Shown piece by piece: positions 1 through 11,240 of a stretch of DNA of 64,000 nt (within the stretch, counting starts at the first letter, position 1; each line of letters opens with the position of its first letter). The stretch covers positions 2,480,001 to 2,544,000 of the forward strand of contig CM019825.1 in the NCBI GenBank assembly GCA_009763385.1, given 5' to 3'. The DNA comes from Coix lacryma-jobi var. lacryma-jobi. Lineage: Eukaryota; Streptophyta; Magnoliopsida; Poales; Poaceae. The translations under genes and the position numbers were made by a program. Below the pieces are notes generated by a model that was not told the origin of the DNA, ran no database searches, and saw only the letters and a list, made by a program, of their open reading frames with translations.

Positions 1-160
1 GAAAGGAATTTCAAATTTTGGCTTCAAATGCCAAATGCACATATTTAAGACAAAGTGTGGAAACTCTCTTATATCTTAGCATTCGTGGGGTGCAAGGTGT
101 CAACATGATAACCGTGATGCTCATGAGACAGTTCACGCACTCAGAGATTGCTGGCCAGCA

Positions 161-200
161 GAGAGCGGCACTACCGCACTAGAGAGCGGCACTGCCGCAC
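161..200. repeat. Odd-palindrome cluster A1
   Basis: Two copies of the element-A motif: GAGCGGCACTACCGC (one arm base changed) and GAGCGGCACTGCCGC. The intact core is GCGGCA, a single C, then TGCCGC. Confidence 0.7.
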
Positions 201-2784
201 TTGCCTGACCAACACTAGAGAAACAAGCACAAGCACTCAAGGCATGAATGTCACACAATAGCATAAATGATTCTTGTCAAGAGCATCAAATTAAATTATC
301 CTTGCACACACCACATAAATCTTATATGCCTCTCCTTTACCCCTTTCCATCCTCATATCAATCTCTCTTCCCTTACAATGTCCCCCAAAATTTCTCCCCC
401 TTTGGCATTAATCTCCAAAAAGGATCTCTCCACCAAAAGGAAGAAATGATGGTAGACAAGTGAGGGATAGAGGTAGGTAAAAGTTTAGCATATATGATTT
501 CTCTTCTATGTTTTTCTACCAAACAAAGTATGCAACACTTTAAGTCAAGATTCTCAAGAGGTTAGCATATTTATCTCATACCTCACATAGGTGACATAAC
601 ATGAGACAAACTCACATAATCACCACAAGAGGTATCAACCAAATATCTAACTCATTCTCTAATCGTCACCATAAGAACAAACTCATGGTGTGACTCAAAA
701 TATTGCATACACATGCACACTCTAGCATGTAAGGGCCTAGATGCACAAAGATAATACAAATGTTCATAGAGTGATATACCTTTGTTCTAAGCCTCATAAT
801 CTCCACCATAATGATGATTCTGAATTTAGTGCTTTGATGGGCCTAGCACTTCATTAAGCAAAAGATCTCATTTGTGCCCATCTCTCCTTTTCATCATCTT
901 CAAGGAGACATTTCAAACTTGTGCTTCATCTTAGTTGAAAGTTCATTGCTAGCTCTTGTTGTCATTTTGAGATACCAATTTGAAGACATATTTCTTGATA
1001 TACCAAATTAAAAGATTATCCACCAATATCAATTCAAATATGATCTTCATAGTTTGACACCAATGGAAGGAATCTTCACAAGTTGATGCCAATAGGAATG
1101 GATGCTCGTATCTCATAATATCACCTAGATGTCTCCTAGGGAATGCTCACAAAGACAGGAGATAGCATTAAATTGCACAAGCTATAGTTTTACAACTAGT
1201 GACCATTTGAATGTGGAAAGCATGTGGATCACTAATTGCAAAACCTCATAACATAAACTAAATCCCCCTTATTTGATAGTGCATACATATGTATGTGGAA
1301 AGCAAAACATATGCACTTTTTGGTCAAATAAGTCTAAATAAGGGAAATGAAGCTATATTATGGAGAGTAGCTACATAAGAGTTAAAATTGCAATCCAAAT
1401 GAATATGAGAGATAACATTACTATTTTGGATTGATTTGGCTATGTAGCATACCCATGAGAAACTCATTCTCACCAAGAGACTACACAAGTTCACTAGAAG
1501 AAAATGTTAGTCCCAAAAGACACAAGACATAGAATGAGCTCCCCCTCAATTTGTGCACCAAGTACTCGAATTACTTGTGAAATGCACTTGAATCGGTTTA
1601 AGAGTCTAGAGGAGTTCACCCTATATTTTGGTCAAGGCATGATAAGTTTGCAACAATTGAAATTATGCCAAGAAAACATACCACCACTAAGGTAGCTAGA
1701 CCACCACATAAATTTTGATTGACATGACCATCATATAAGTAAGATTTCAATGATTTGGATGGCCATAGTTCTCACTTGATGAAATGTGGTGAATTGAAGC
1801 TTTTGTGGTCATCCAAGATCCATAATAGATTCCTATTTCTTTCACTCTTTATTGACAAGGTCTTGGTTGATCAATAGGATGGATCATGTGCACTTGATGA
1901 GCTCTAAAGTAGAGAATTTGACAATGAAAGTCCACCCTTCAATTATTTCCTCCAACTCATTAGAAACATGTTCCACTAAAGGATTGGGGCATTCGACACT
2001 AAGCCGAGAGAACTTGGTTTATAAAGACCAAGAATAGTCTTTGGAGCACCCAAAGATTCCATTGGAACTATCCATCCTCCTTTAAAGTTCTTCTTTCTCC
2101 AATGTTTGAGATTACACAATATGAGCTTGAGAGAAGGCATTTTGTCTCATGAGATAGAAAGTAAACTCCCCCTCAATTTGTGCATACAAGAGTACACAAA
2201 GCACACCTATGCACATCAACAATGAGGTCAAAGGAGAAGTCTACACTATGTTCCAACTCATTTCAAACTCCTTCAAGCTGCTTGCAATCCAACTTTTCAG
2301 ATTCTGTCTTCCTTGGAGAAAAATTCATATCTCTCAGGCCATTAAGCCAATATGCATGAAATTTGGTACAGAGCTGCATCTATGAGTCCTTTAACTTCTG
2401 TAAAAATTTCAGCTCATTTGAACTCCATTTAGTCAGTCAAATCAATTTTTCACCAAAATTGCTCAAGTCTGAAACTGCATTGCTGAAACTGACATAATTC
2501 AATCTGAAACTGATTTTCTTCTAAACCAAACTGCATCCCAACTGTACAACAACAAGTACTAGATATATATAGCATGCTCACAAAGTTTCAGGTCAATTCA
2601 TCAGTGTTTGAACCTCCAAATTCATGCTTGAAAGCAGCTAACTCAAAATTTCAGATTTCATTCAGTCCTCTTGTCAATGATTGAAGTCTTGTGAATTCTT
2701 CTAATATAGCATATCCAACTCAACCTCAACATCATGCTCTAGGTCCACAAAATGGACTGTTGTCAGCTGCTGTGTGTGGAGGTG

Positions 2785-2910
2785 GCGCAGCAGTGCTGCT
2801 CATGGTGCAGCAGTGCTGCTCATGGCCCGGCAGTGCTGCTCGTGGCCCGGCAGTGCTGCCCGTGGCCCGGCAGTGCTGCCCGCTGAGCGGCACTGCCGCT
2901 CGCACATCAG
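2785..2910. repeat. Odd-palindrome cluster A2, with arm-compensated variants
   Basis: Six motif copies in about 120 bp. Two read GCAGCAGTGCTGC, where both arms differ from GCGGCACTGCCGC at the matching position so that pairing is kept. Three read CGGCAGTGCTGC (half-changed), and one is the standard GCGGCACTGCCGC. Confidence 0.75.
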
Positions 2911-4054
2911 CAGTAGGTTGTAGATTATCTTCAACATGAAGAGCCTCCACATCTTGAGAGTGAGTCAACACACTCCGACTTCTACCAACCTCATCTTGCT
3001 TTAGGTGAAGAGTAACCTTTAGGCTTGTGATGCATCCAAATGAATAAGCACAACCTCTTCTTATTGATTTCCTATGAATAAGCTCAACACAAGAGGTATT
3101 AGTAGCACAAGCACTAGTTTCTCATTTAGTAACCCTTTATGTGTGGAAGGCAAATGGGCTACCAAAATAGAGAAACCTCATAACATGGACTAAATCTCCC
3201 TTAATGCCACATGCACACTCTTTTGAGTCGAATGGAAGTGTGAATGTGCATGGTTGGTCATTTAAGTCCAGGGGGGCAGATTTAAGCCATATTATGGTGA
3301 GTGACTAATCATAGACGAATCAACCCAAAATTAACTAGAGAGAACACATCACATAGTTTTGGATTGATGGCATTGATATGATAGCACACTCCATTTAAGA
3401 AACACATTCTCATTTAGTGAGACTACATAAATCACTTAGAGAAATGGTTAGTCTCACAACTCTAGTCATAGAGTAAATTCCCCTTTTATAAGTGCTCTAA
3501 GTATTTGAATTTCTCACATAGCACTCTATTCATTTAAGAACATGGCATTTTACTCTATGTCTAGGTCATGGCAACAATAGAATAATCAAATTTAACTTAT
3601 GCCAAGAAATACTCACAACCATTTGAGCATGTAGATGGCCATAAGATGAGAATGAGAATTTGCCATTCTACCATATGACAAGATTTCATCAAGTAGAGAG
3701 TTCTTGAGATTTGAGTGATAATTGCTTCTACTTGAGCTTTCTTGAAATTTTTGGTTTAAGGTCCACAAAGAACACCAAGTCATGTATGTTGCTTGTTGTG
3801 ATTGATCAATTCAATTCCAATCATACTTTTCTTCCAAGACCAACAACCAATACATATCCTCAAGTGCTTTCTTTCCCTAAGTGACTACACAAGACACAAA
3901 GAGATAAGATTTGAAATAAATTGCACTTGAGATTTAGTTGTTACCACCCTTCTTGAAATATAATGGATGAGGTGGCTTCTTCATCTTCACTTTGCTTATC
4001 ATCATGTTGTAGACTTCATCCATGGCTTGGACTTATCTCAGCCACTACTATCTA

Positions 4055-4115
4055 CCCAGGGGTGGCACTACCGCTCTGAGGCGCGGCACTGCCGCTCTGA
4101 GGCATGGTACTACCA
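4055..4115. repeat. Odd-palindrome cluster A3
   Basis: Three copies: GTGGCACTACCGC, GCGGCACTGCCGC and a decayed TGGTACTACCA. The last still has matching arms TGGTA/TACCA around a single C. Confidence 0.65.
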
Positions 4116-4593
4116 TATCAGAGATGTCAGCGGAATTTGGTGCAATAGTAGCTTGAGGATCTCCTATCTTTGTACCCAGAACTTCTTGTGGTCTTATATC
4201 ACCAATGGGCATTTTCTTGATTGTCTCACAAAGTGGTTCCTCATTACCTACAACATGAATAAGATCTTGCTCTACTAGAGAGCCATTAAAAGCATCATAT
4301 GAAAGATGATTCATTTGAACTCAAGGTACTCTAGCCACTCCTAATAATTCACAAACATACACACATTTGTGAACTACTAGAGACTACATAAGTCAAGTGG
4401 CTAGCTAGCAAGGGTTAGGTACTTGTTACCGAGATGAGTATGAAGTTAGAGATATATCCATCAATTCATCCTTGGGTCAATCTTGATAGAATAGTCAATA
4501 TGAATAAGATTGATAGCTTGAGATGATATTTTCAATAAGACTTGCTCAAGCACCCCAAGGCTTCATATCACCTTCAAGTACCTACAACACTTA

Positions 4594-6705
4594 TTAAGCA
4601 CAATTTGGTACCCATACCAAGATGGGTCCATCAAGGTTAGTCACAAGAGACTTAGGCACCCAAATGGCCTTTGTGCTAGTATATGGTGAACCAATCACCT
4701 TTCTAGCACAAGTCTCATTTTTGGGCCTCCTAAGCAATTTTGAATCAATTGACAAGTTTGGCTTAAGAGTGTTACCCATGGGACACTCCACACTTAGGTG
4801 TCCCTTTCCTCTACAAGTGTAGCATAGGCGTGTCTTGTTATTCTTAGCCTTGTTTTCTTGCAATTTGCTTGCTACCTTGCTACTAGGCCTCTTTCTTGAT
4901 GATATCAAGCCTTTGTCCTTCATGTAGGGGCATGACGCAATTTCATGACCCTTCTCATTGCACTCATAACACTTCCTCTTACTTCTTCTTGTCTTCTTGT
5001 TTGGAAGTGTGGCTTGGTCATCAACCTTGTTGGAACACATCGAGGCATTGTGTCCCATGTTGGAGCACTTGACATGATCCATATTGTTCTTCTCTTGAAT
5101 CTTGCTCATGCCCTTCTCTTCTTTCTTGGTGGCCTTGGGAGCTTTTCTGTTTTGCCCAAGTGCGGCACTTCCGCGTTTGTGCGCGGCACTACCGCGTCGC
5201 GGCACTTCCGTGGGTGGGCGCGGCACTTCCGCACTATGGACAAAATACACTTTTCCAACATGCTCCTTGGCTTTGCCATTGTCGGACTTGTGACCTTGTT
5301 GATGGGGTTTCATGCATGCTGCAGTTGATCCCTTCTCAAGCTTCTTCACCATGTCTTCACGGTTATCTTGAGAAGGTTGAGCAATGCACTTGCCCTTCAA
5401 TTGAATCAAGTCCTTGAGCCTTGCAACCTCTTCTTTAAGTTCATCATTCTCTTGCACAATGAGGTCATCACAAGACTCTACAAGCACATTTTCAACACAA
5501 GACATATTTCCTTGCGAACAACAAGGGTTAGCATGAGATAAATCAAATTGAACTTGTGTACATGTGCACTTGTGAGGTTGGAAGGATTTTACCGATGTTA
5601 CCACAACCTCATGACTGATTTCTAGCATGATATGAGAATCTATAAGCTTCTCATGATAGCACAAGAGCTCATCATGATTTTCTTGCAATGTCTCATTCTT
5701 GCTAGTGAGCTTTTCCACTTTGTCCTTGAGCATATAATTTTCATCTTCTAATTGAGAAACACAACATAGAGAGTTAGTAGTACAAGTTTGCTCAATTGAC
5801 AAGTTTTCATACCTTTCAACCAAAGTAGCATGAGAGCACTTAAGCTTTTCATGCCTTTTGGTCAACTTCTCCAAGCATTTGATCTTTTCGATGAGAAAAT
5901 CTTCTTGCTTGTGAAGTGCTTCTTCTTGCTCATCAATTTTATCTATGAGCTTGAGCACCATCAACTTGTCTTTCTTGCTTAGGAGTGCAAGGAGTGGATC
6001 AAGCTCATCATCATCATCATCACTCTCATCTTCACTTTCACTTTCACTTGAACTCTCATTCTCACTTGCCACATTCTTCTCTTTCTTTGCCATGAGACCC
6101 ATATGAGAAGTGGCATAGAGAGTTGAGCATCTCAGTGAAGTGGACTCATCATTTGGCCTCCACCGATCACATTCTTCTTCTTCCTTAAAAATGTTAGTCT
6201 CACAAGAACTAGAGGAAGTAGAAGTACCATATGTAAAAGCATATGTTGGTGTGAGAGTGAATGAGTCATGATCACCTAAACCTTTTGAGAGAATCACTTG
6301 AGGCTCTTTATTTGTTGATGAAGTTGAGCACTCCTCAAGTGATTCCTCTAATGAGAGCAACCTCTCATCACATTTGGACTTATCATATCTTTCTTTGAGT
6401 GTGGTCCAAATGAGATGAGCATCCTCAAGTGGTTCACCATCTCCAAATATGACGGCATCAAGTACATCTTCACTCAAGGCACTAAATAAGACATTAGTAG
6501 CTTGAGCATTGAGTTGTAAGCATTTCACTTCCTCTCTAGTTAGATAGTCCAAATCATCACTAGGAGGTGAAATGCTCACATCTACAATCTGCTCGAGTTG
6601 AGGACCCATGGCCCTAAAAACATCAAGTATACTAGCAGACCAAGATGTATAATTTGAGCCATCGGAAAGTAAAAGTTCTAGAGATACTTCCTCACTTGTC
6701 GACAT
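4594..6705 (-). CDS. Element A Gag (Copia type, 703 aa)
   Basis: Structural Gag that would package element RNA into cytoplasmic particles. The N-terminal ~120 residues match the Copia Gag layout: a DGSNYTSW start of the DUF4219/UBN2 type, then W-x-x-L-x-x-R-Y near residue 105. A long acidic and coiled-coil middle section follows. Near the C-terminus are two intact CCHC zinc knuckles (CYECNEKGHEIASC and CYTCRGKGHLSVEC) and, before them, a knuckle that has lost its first cysteine. The ATG at 6705 lies about 40 nt after the primer site. The ORF is uninterrupted, so this copy may still make protein. No pol follows. A palindrome cluster (5158..5245) lies inside the coding sequence and encodes a low-complexity stretch just before the knuckles. 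Confidence 0.85.
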   Translation of the reverse strand: MSTSEEVSLELLLSDGSNYTSWSASILDVFRAMGPQLEQIVDVSISPPSDDLDYLTREEVKCLQLNAQATNVLFSALSEDVLDAVIFGDGEPLEDAHLIWTTLKERYDKSKCDERLLSLEESLEECSTSSTNKEPQVILSKGLGDHDSFTLTPTYAFTYGTSTSSSSCETNIFKEEEECDRWRPNDESTSLRCSTLYATSHMGLMAKKEKNVASENESSSESESEDESDDDDDELDPLLALLSKKDKLMVLKLIDKIDEQEEALHKQEDFLIEKIKCLEKLTKRHEKLKCSHATLVERYENLSIEQTCTTNSLCCVSQLEDENYMLKDKVEKLTSKNETLQENHDELLCYHEKLIDSHIMLEISHEVVVTSVKSFQPHKCTCTQVQFDLSHANPCCSQGNMSCVENVLVESCDDLIVQENDELKEEVARLKDLIQLKGKCIAQPSQDNREDMVKKLEKGSTAACMKPHQQGHKSDNGKAKEHVGKVYFVHSAEVPRPPTEVPRRGSAAHKRGSAALGQNRKAPKATKKEEKGMSKIQEKNNMDHVKCSNMGHNASMCSNKVDDQATLPNKKTRRSKRKCYECNEKGHEIASCPYMKDKGLISSRKRPSSKVASKLQENKAKNNKTRLCYTCRGKGHLSVECPMGNTLKPNLSIDSKLLRRPKNETCARKVIGSPYTSTKAIWVPKSLVTNLDGPILVWVPNCA
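5158..5245. repeat. Odd-palindrome cluster A4, inside gag
   Basis: Four copies of the motif (GCGGCACTTCCGC, GCGGCACTACCGC, CGCGGCACTTCCG, GCGGCACTTCCGC) lie within the gag reading frame, between the coiled coil and the zinc knuckles. Their centres are more mismatched than those in the LTR copies. Confidence 0.7.
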
Positions 6706-6743
6706 CGTCTCTCAAGGCGGTTAAGCCCGTAATTGAGAGCCCA

Positions 6744-6756
6744 GGCTCTGATACCA
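6744..6756 (-). other. Primer binding site of element A
   Basis: The minus strand reads TGGTATCAGAGCC, complementary to the 3' end of initiator methionine tRNA. It begins 2 nt inside the LTR end at 6759, which fixes element orientation and LTR boundary. Confidence 0.85.
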
Positions 6757-6837
6757 ATTGAAAGGACCTTGATGTCGCCTAGAGGGGGGGGTGAATAGGC
6801 CTGTTTAAAATCACAGCTCAAAACTTTGTTAGAGATG

Positions 6838-6906
6838 CCCGGCACTACCGCCCTAAGCCCGGAACTGCCGCACCCCGGCACTGCCGGCCTCAGCCCGGTA
6901 CTGCCG
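6838..6906. repeat. Odd-palindrome cluster A5 (LTR)
   Basis: Four copies near the inner end of the LTR, including CCGGCACTGCCGG, CGGCACTACCGC and CGGTACTGCCGC. The last has one arm in the form typical of element C, so it is an intermediate. Confidence 0.7.
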
Positions 6907-7572
6907 CGCCAACAAACTGCCCGAGCCTGCAATTCAAAAACTCGCCACAGGAAACCAATTCTATATGAATAGAAGTGTTGCTCTTGGTTTCCTGAACCTG
7001 CAGAACCAACTCAACCAAGCCAAATATGTTGTATGAAATAGATCGGGGCCAATTCCTAGAATCAATCACAAGCTCACAAGTATGATGAATGAACACAAGT
7101 AAATACAAGAGACAAGTGATTTATCCCGTGGTTCAGCTCGCCACCAAGGCTTGCCTACCTCCACGTTGTTGAGGATGACCACTTAGGTCAAGAGCTTTGC
7201 AACTCTTCCTCGGTCTCAAGTCAAGGAACCAAATCCTTGAAGTGAGGGGTAATTCTACTAGCTCCACAAGAGGATTACAAACTTCCCGCTGCTCACCACA
7301 AGCACGGGAGCTCGCCGGGCGACGCCTAGCCGTCTAGGAGGCTTCACCTCCAAGAGTAAAAGATGCACAACGAAGATCGACGAAGCCCGACAAGTGCTCA
7401 AGGTTTGGAAGGCTCTAATCTGCTCTCTAGCTCTTAATCACACACCCCCAACACTTAACCACACACTAAGCATGTCACTCTCACAAAGAGAGGGTTGGGA
7501 GAGCTCTCAAATGGCTTGGGAATGGTTGGGAGTGAACTGAGCATCAGCAGCCAGCTCTGGAGGCGTGGGGTG

Positions 7573-7584
7573 GGTATATATACC
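7573..7584 (-). promoter_or_regulatory. TATA box candidate of element A LTR
   Basis: GGTATATATACC lies in the middle of the LTR. For minus-strand transcription, palindrome cluster A6 (7642..7714) lies about 60 bp upstream. Confidence 0.5.
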
Positions 7585-7641
7585 CCCCACACCCAAAACT
7601 AGCCGTTGGAGGTCAGAAACTAGCCGTTACTGGCTGTACAG

Positions 7642-7714
7642 GCCCGGCACTGCCGCACTTAGCCCGGTACTGCCGGGGAGCGGCACTGCCGCTCGACAGG
7701 GCGGCACTGCCGCA
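7642..7714. repeat. Odd-palindrome cluster A6 (upstream of TATA)
   Basis: Four copies: CCGGCACTGCCGC, CCGGTACTGCCGG, GAGCGGCACTGCCGCTC (8-bp perfect arms) and GGCGGCACTGCCGC. They sit in U3, directly upstream of the TATA candidate in the transcribed direction. Confidence 0.75.
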
Positions 7715-9109
7715 GCTCCCTGAGACAGCACAGGTGACCTCACGAAAAACGCCATAACTTTTTACTCCGAACTCCGATTTCAGTGATCTTGGACTTTCCG
7801 GAAAGCTTGTTTCGAGGGCTATCCAACCCTACAGAGAACAAGCCCAAGATCAACAAGTGAAGGTGCAGTGCTAAGTGTTTTCTCTCATATTAGCACTCGG
7901 GTTCGGTTAGTTTGAGCACTTGAGACTTGTCTATGATTCGTATTGCATCCCCCTTGATAGTACGGCATAACTATACTCAAGACAAAGAAAATATAACCAT
8001 TTTAACCACTTGAGTCTTCAATGTCTTCATATGCCATTTCTTCTTGATATTACTTCAAAAGGGGTTGCAATCATCTTTGTCTCCTTTCTTTGAGCAAGCA
8101 CACCTTGAGCATGTGACTTGAACCATTTCCACACATATGAGTTCAATCCATGGCTTCAAGTCACTTCCACTAATGATTTGATCCTCAACACAATATGAAT
8201 CCTCATAGCTTGATTAGTACCTCGACTCAATGCAAGTACTCTCTTCTTCACTCTAGCCATAGTACCTCGGTCTCCTTGACCTTCACTCTCGCTTAGTACC
8301 TCGAAGCCCTTTCCTTGCTATCTTCACCTTATCAAGCCACACTCAAGTCACATCATATTGAGCATCCTTTGAAAACCATTTCTTCAATATTGTGATCCTT
8401 GCTTGAACATCTTGTAGATATGAATGTTGAGATAAATCAAGCTTTAGTTCGACTCACATAGAGACACATATGGATCATCATTAATATGGTCAAGCCAATT
8501 CACGATTCCTAATATCCTCTCCTTTTGGCTTGACACTCAACACTCACTTCAATCTCCATCTTCATACTTCTAGCTTGATCAAATCAATGCAAAGTGATTC
8601 TCCAAACATTTATCCATACAAGCAAACCAAAGTAGAGAATGACTTATATCCAATATGAGTTGTGTCCTTTGTCATTTCAACTTTGCTTGCCATTTACTCA
8701 CTTATGCATTCTTGATTCATTCTTCAACCTTGATCAAAGCTATTTCACTATCAAACTCTTCTCGCTCATGAAAAGCAACCCATTGTTGAGACCATTCCAA
8801 AATCATCAATGCATGTCTCACTTGTCATTTGCCAAGTATGCTTTCTTTCTCATGATGCCATGATATCCCACAACATAGAAACCATATCATCAACTCTATT
8901 TGCATTGTTGTCTTTTGCTTGAACAAGATTGTTTCCATGATCTTCCAATACAACAATACACAATTTTGGCCTTCATTTCAACACTATGTGGAATATCATC
9001 AAGTTTGCTTTTCTTGTTGAACCTTTGATACACTTAGCAAACTTGTTAGACCTTTAATTATGTTGTCACTCAATTCACCAAAACCCACTAAGGGCTAGAT
9101 GCACTTACA

Positions 9110-9499
9110 GCTGTGAATTTGGGATTAGGTCGGAGTGGTGCCCGTCGGTGCCTTGGTGTCAAAACGGCGACGGCGAGCTCAGGAGAAGACGCCACGGGGT
9201 CAAGGAAAGCGCCAGCAGCTGCTTGACTACGCCACGAACTCAGTTGCGCGCCCATTCGAGAGAGAACGGCGTCCATTGCGCTGGCAGCACCGATCAAAGT
9301 ATCGGCTTCCCACCGCCATGAACAGGAAAGAAAACTTATCCCCCCCTTCTCCTTTAGACCCTTTCACAAATTTAGAAATTACTTTGGATTTTTGAATATA
9401 AGTTGAAAATATGTTAAAATATCAAATGCTCAGAATTAAATACTGAACATCTTTTATTTTTGCAACATATGCAAAATATGCTTAGATTTTGAATTAGGG
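9110..9499. other. Unassigned segment between element A and the truncated LTR of B
   Basis: 390 bp that match nothing at the corresponding place in B's other LTR. The left half is GC-rich with CGGCGACGGCGAGC; the right half is AT-rich. It may be part of a different LTR subfamily joined to B's LTR. No gene is seen. Confidence 0.4.
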
Positions 9500-10042
9500 T
9501 TTGAAAATCAAAAAGGGAAAAAAAGGGCAAAAGGGTATTTTCACAATTACTTTTGATTTCATATAAGAACTTGAAAAACTTTATACATCAAAGTTGATCA
9601 TTATCAAAAATGGAACAACTTTGTTTTTTTAAAGCATACCCAAATTCCTTTTAGATTTTGAGTGATAAGAAAAGGGATAAAATATGATTTTTAAATCAAT
9701 AAAACTATTTATTTGAATTTCAATCAAATCTGAATTATACCTCAATGGTTACTTGAATCATATTCCAAATACACCTTTGAGACATAATACCAAGGTTTGA
9801 TCCAAAATTCCATTACTACATAAGAGATTACCAAAATACCCTTTTACTCATCAAAGCACTAATCACATCATGAAAAAGCATAAACTAGGGTTTCAAACTT
9901 AAGCACTCCTTATCACTAAGCACCAGCATGAAGAATTAAACTTGTTTTTAGTGAATGCATACTTAAGTTATCAACTCAGATGAAATGCCAGTGCATATGA
10001 TGACATGTCAGGTTTTAATCTGATTAACACCAGAGTGTTACA
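9500..10042 (-). repeat. 3' LTR of element B, truncated or chimeric
   Basis: Collinear with 28501..29042 and ending GAGTGTTACA like it. Beyond 9500 the match stops abruptly. About 1.9 kb of the expected LTR is absent. Confidence 0.85.
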
Positions 10043-10064
10043 GCTCTTTCCCCCTTAAAGAAAT
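10043..10064 (-). other. Polypurine tract of element B
   Basis: The minus strand reads AAGGGGGAAAGAGC immediately before the 3' LTR, the usual plus-strand primer site. Confidence 0.8.
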
Positions 10065-10181
10065 CTCGTCCCGAGATTTAACCTGTAGGCTAACTAATGG
10101 AAAAGGAAATGTGTCAGGCACTTCCATTACTAACCTTTACATAAAGTAGGGGTTAGGTCATCATATTACAGATTACAAGGA

Positions 10182-11240
10182 CTAGACAGAAGAAAGAAAT
10201 TCAGGAAAACTTTCTAAGAGAAACACTTCTGATTCCCACGTGGCTTCATCTTCCGTATGTTGATTCCATTGAACCTTGTAGAACTTGACAGTTCTTTGTC
10301 GAGTAACTCGATCTTTCTGGTCAAGAATCTTGATATGATACTCTGAGTATGTCAGATCAGGCTCTAATTCAATCTCTTCAACATGAATGACATGATCAGG
10401 CACTTGAAGACATTTCTTTAACAGAGAAACATGGAACACATTATGAACTGATGATAGCTGTGGCGGTAAATCAAGTTGATATGCCACCTTTCCACATCTT
10501 TTAAGGATCTGATAGGGACCTATATATCGAGGTGCTAACTTTCCTTTGATTCCAAATCGAGTAACTCCTTTCATTGGTGATACCTTGAGATAAACATAAT
10601 CACCAACTTTAAAGGTAAGAGACCGTCGTCTCTTATCAGCATAACTCTTTTGTCTGGATTGTGCTTTCTTCATGTTCTCTCGAATCAATCGGACTTTTTC
10701 TTCAACTTCTTTAACTAAGTCAACCCCGAAGAGACTACGTTCTCCAGGTTCAGACCAGTTCAAAGGTGTTCTGCATCTTCTGCCATACAGAGCTTCAAAT
10801 GGTGCCATCTTAATGCTCTCTTGATAACTATTATTGTAAGAGAACTCTGCTAAAGGCAAACATTCGTCCCATTTCTCTAAATAATTGAGTACACAGGATC
10901 TTAACATATCTTCTAAGATCTGATTAACTCTTTCAGTCTGACCCCCAGTCTGTGGATGATATGTTGTACTATGCAAAAGCTTAGTACCCAAAGACTCATG
11001 TAAGTGCCTCCAGAAAACATTGACAAACTGTGTCCCTCTATCAGACACGATAGTCTTTGGAATGCCATGCAGACTTACAATTCTGTCAAAATATATCTTG
11101 GCATAGCTAGATGCTGGATATGTTGTTTTAACAGATATGAAATGAGCTGATTTGGTCAGACGATCAACAATGACCCATATGGAATCAAACCCTTTTGATG
11201 TCTTGGGTAGACCCACTATGAAGTCCATACTAATATCATC
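10182..11240 (-). pseudogene. Element B integrase core and chromodomain-like tail
   Basis: Continues the B polyprotein in the same frame after a TGA at 11241..11243 that replaces the Trp codon expected in this motif. The catalytic core is visible: the first Asp in MDFIVGLP, the second in VSDRGTQF, and the Glu in HPQTGGQTERVNQ. A GPFE-like segment follows (PRYIGPYQILKRCGKVAYQL). The last ~60 residues (ILDQKDRVTRQRTVKFYKVQW..EDEATWE) have the chromodomain fold signature found on chromovirus integrases, which can bind modified histone H3 and steer integration. The aromatic residues look incomplete compared with HP1, as is common in plant chromoviruses. It stops at 10182 with no other break. Confidence 0.85.

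Larger units (their letters stand above)
1..4593 (-). other. 3' non-coding internal region of element A
   Basis: I see no credible gene in these 4.6 kb: short ORFs only, AT-rich sequence and frequent stops. Several polypurine-tract-like sites read on the minus strand, near 393, 1540, 2168 and 3478. Two of them share the context CTCCCCCTCAATTTGTGC on the plus strand. Palindrome clusters occur at 161..200, 2785..2910 and 4055..4115. The same kind of region follows gag in element C. Confidence 0.55.
1..9109 (-). mobile_element. Element A: gag-only LTR retrotransposon, partial
   Basis: Copia-type element on the minus strand. Its 5' LTR (6759..~9109), initiator-Met primer site and gag ORF are in the window; its 3' LTR lies beyond base 1 or is missing. 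The 6.7 kb of internal sequence seen contains no protease, integrase, RT or RNase H, so it resembles the class of terminal-repeat elements that carry only Gag. It would depend on enzymes from another element. The outer LTR edge is uncertain by a few bases (9103 or 9109) because the partner target-site copy is not visible. Confidence 0.75.
6759..9109 (-). repeat. 5' LTR of element A (~2.35 kb)
   Basis: On the plus strand it starts TGAAAGGACCTTGATG and ends near GATGCACTTACA. The inner ends resemble those of element C and of the solo LTR at 31772: a run of G followed by GTGAATAGGC at one end, and an ACCAAAACCCACTA stretch at the other. This shows that the three LTR families are related and face the same way. 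It contains a TATATATA promoter candidate and two palindrome clusters. Confidence 0.8.
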
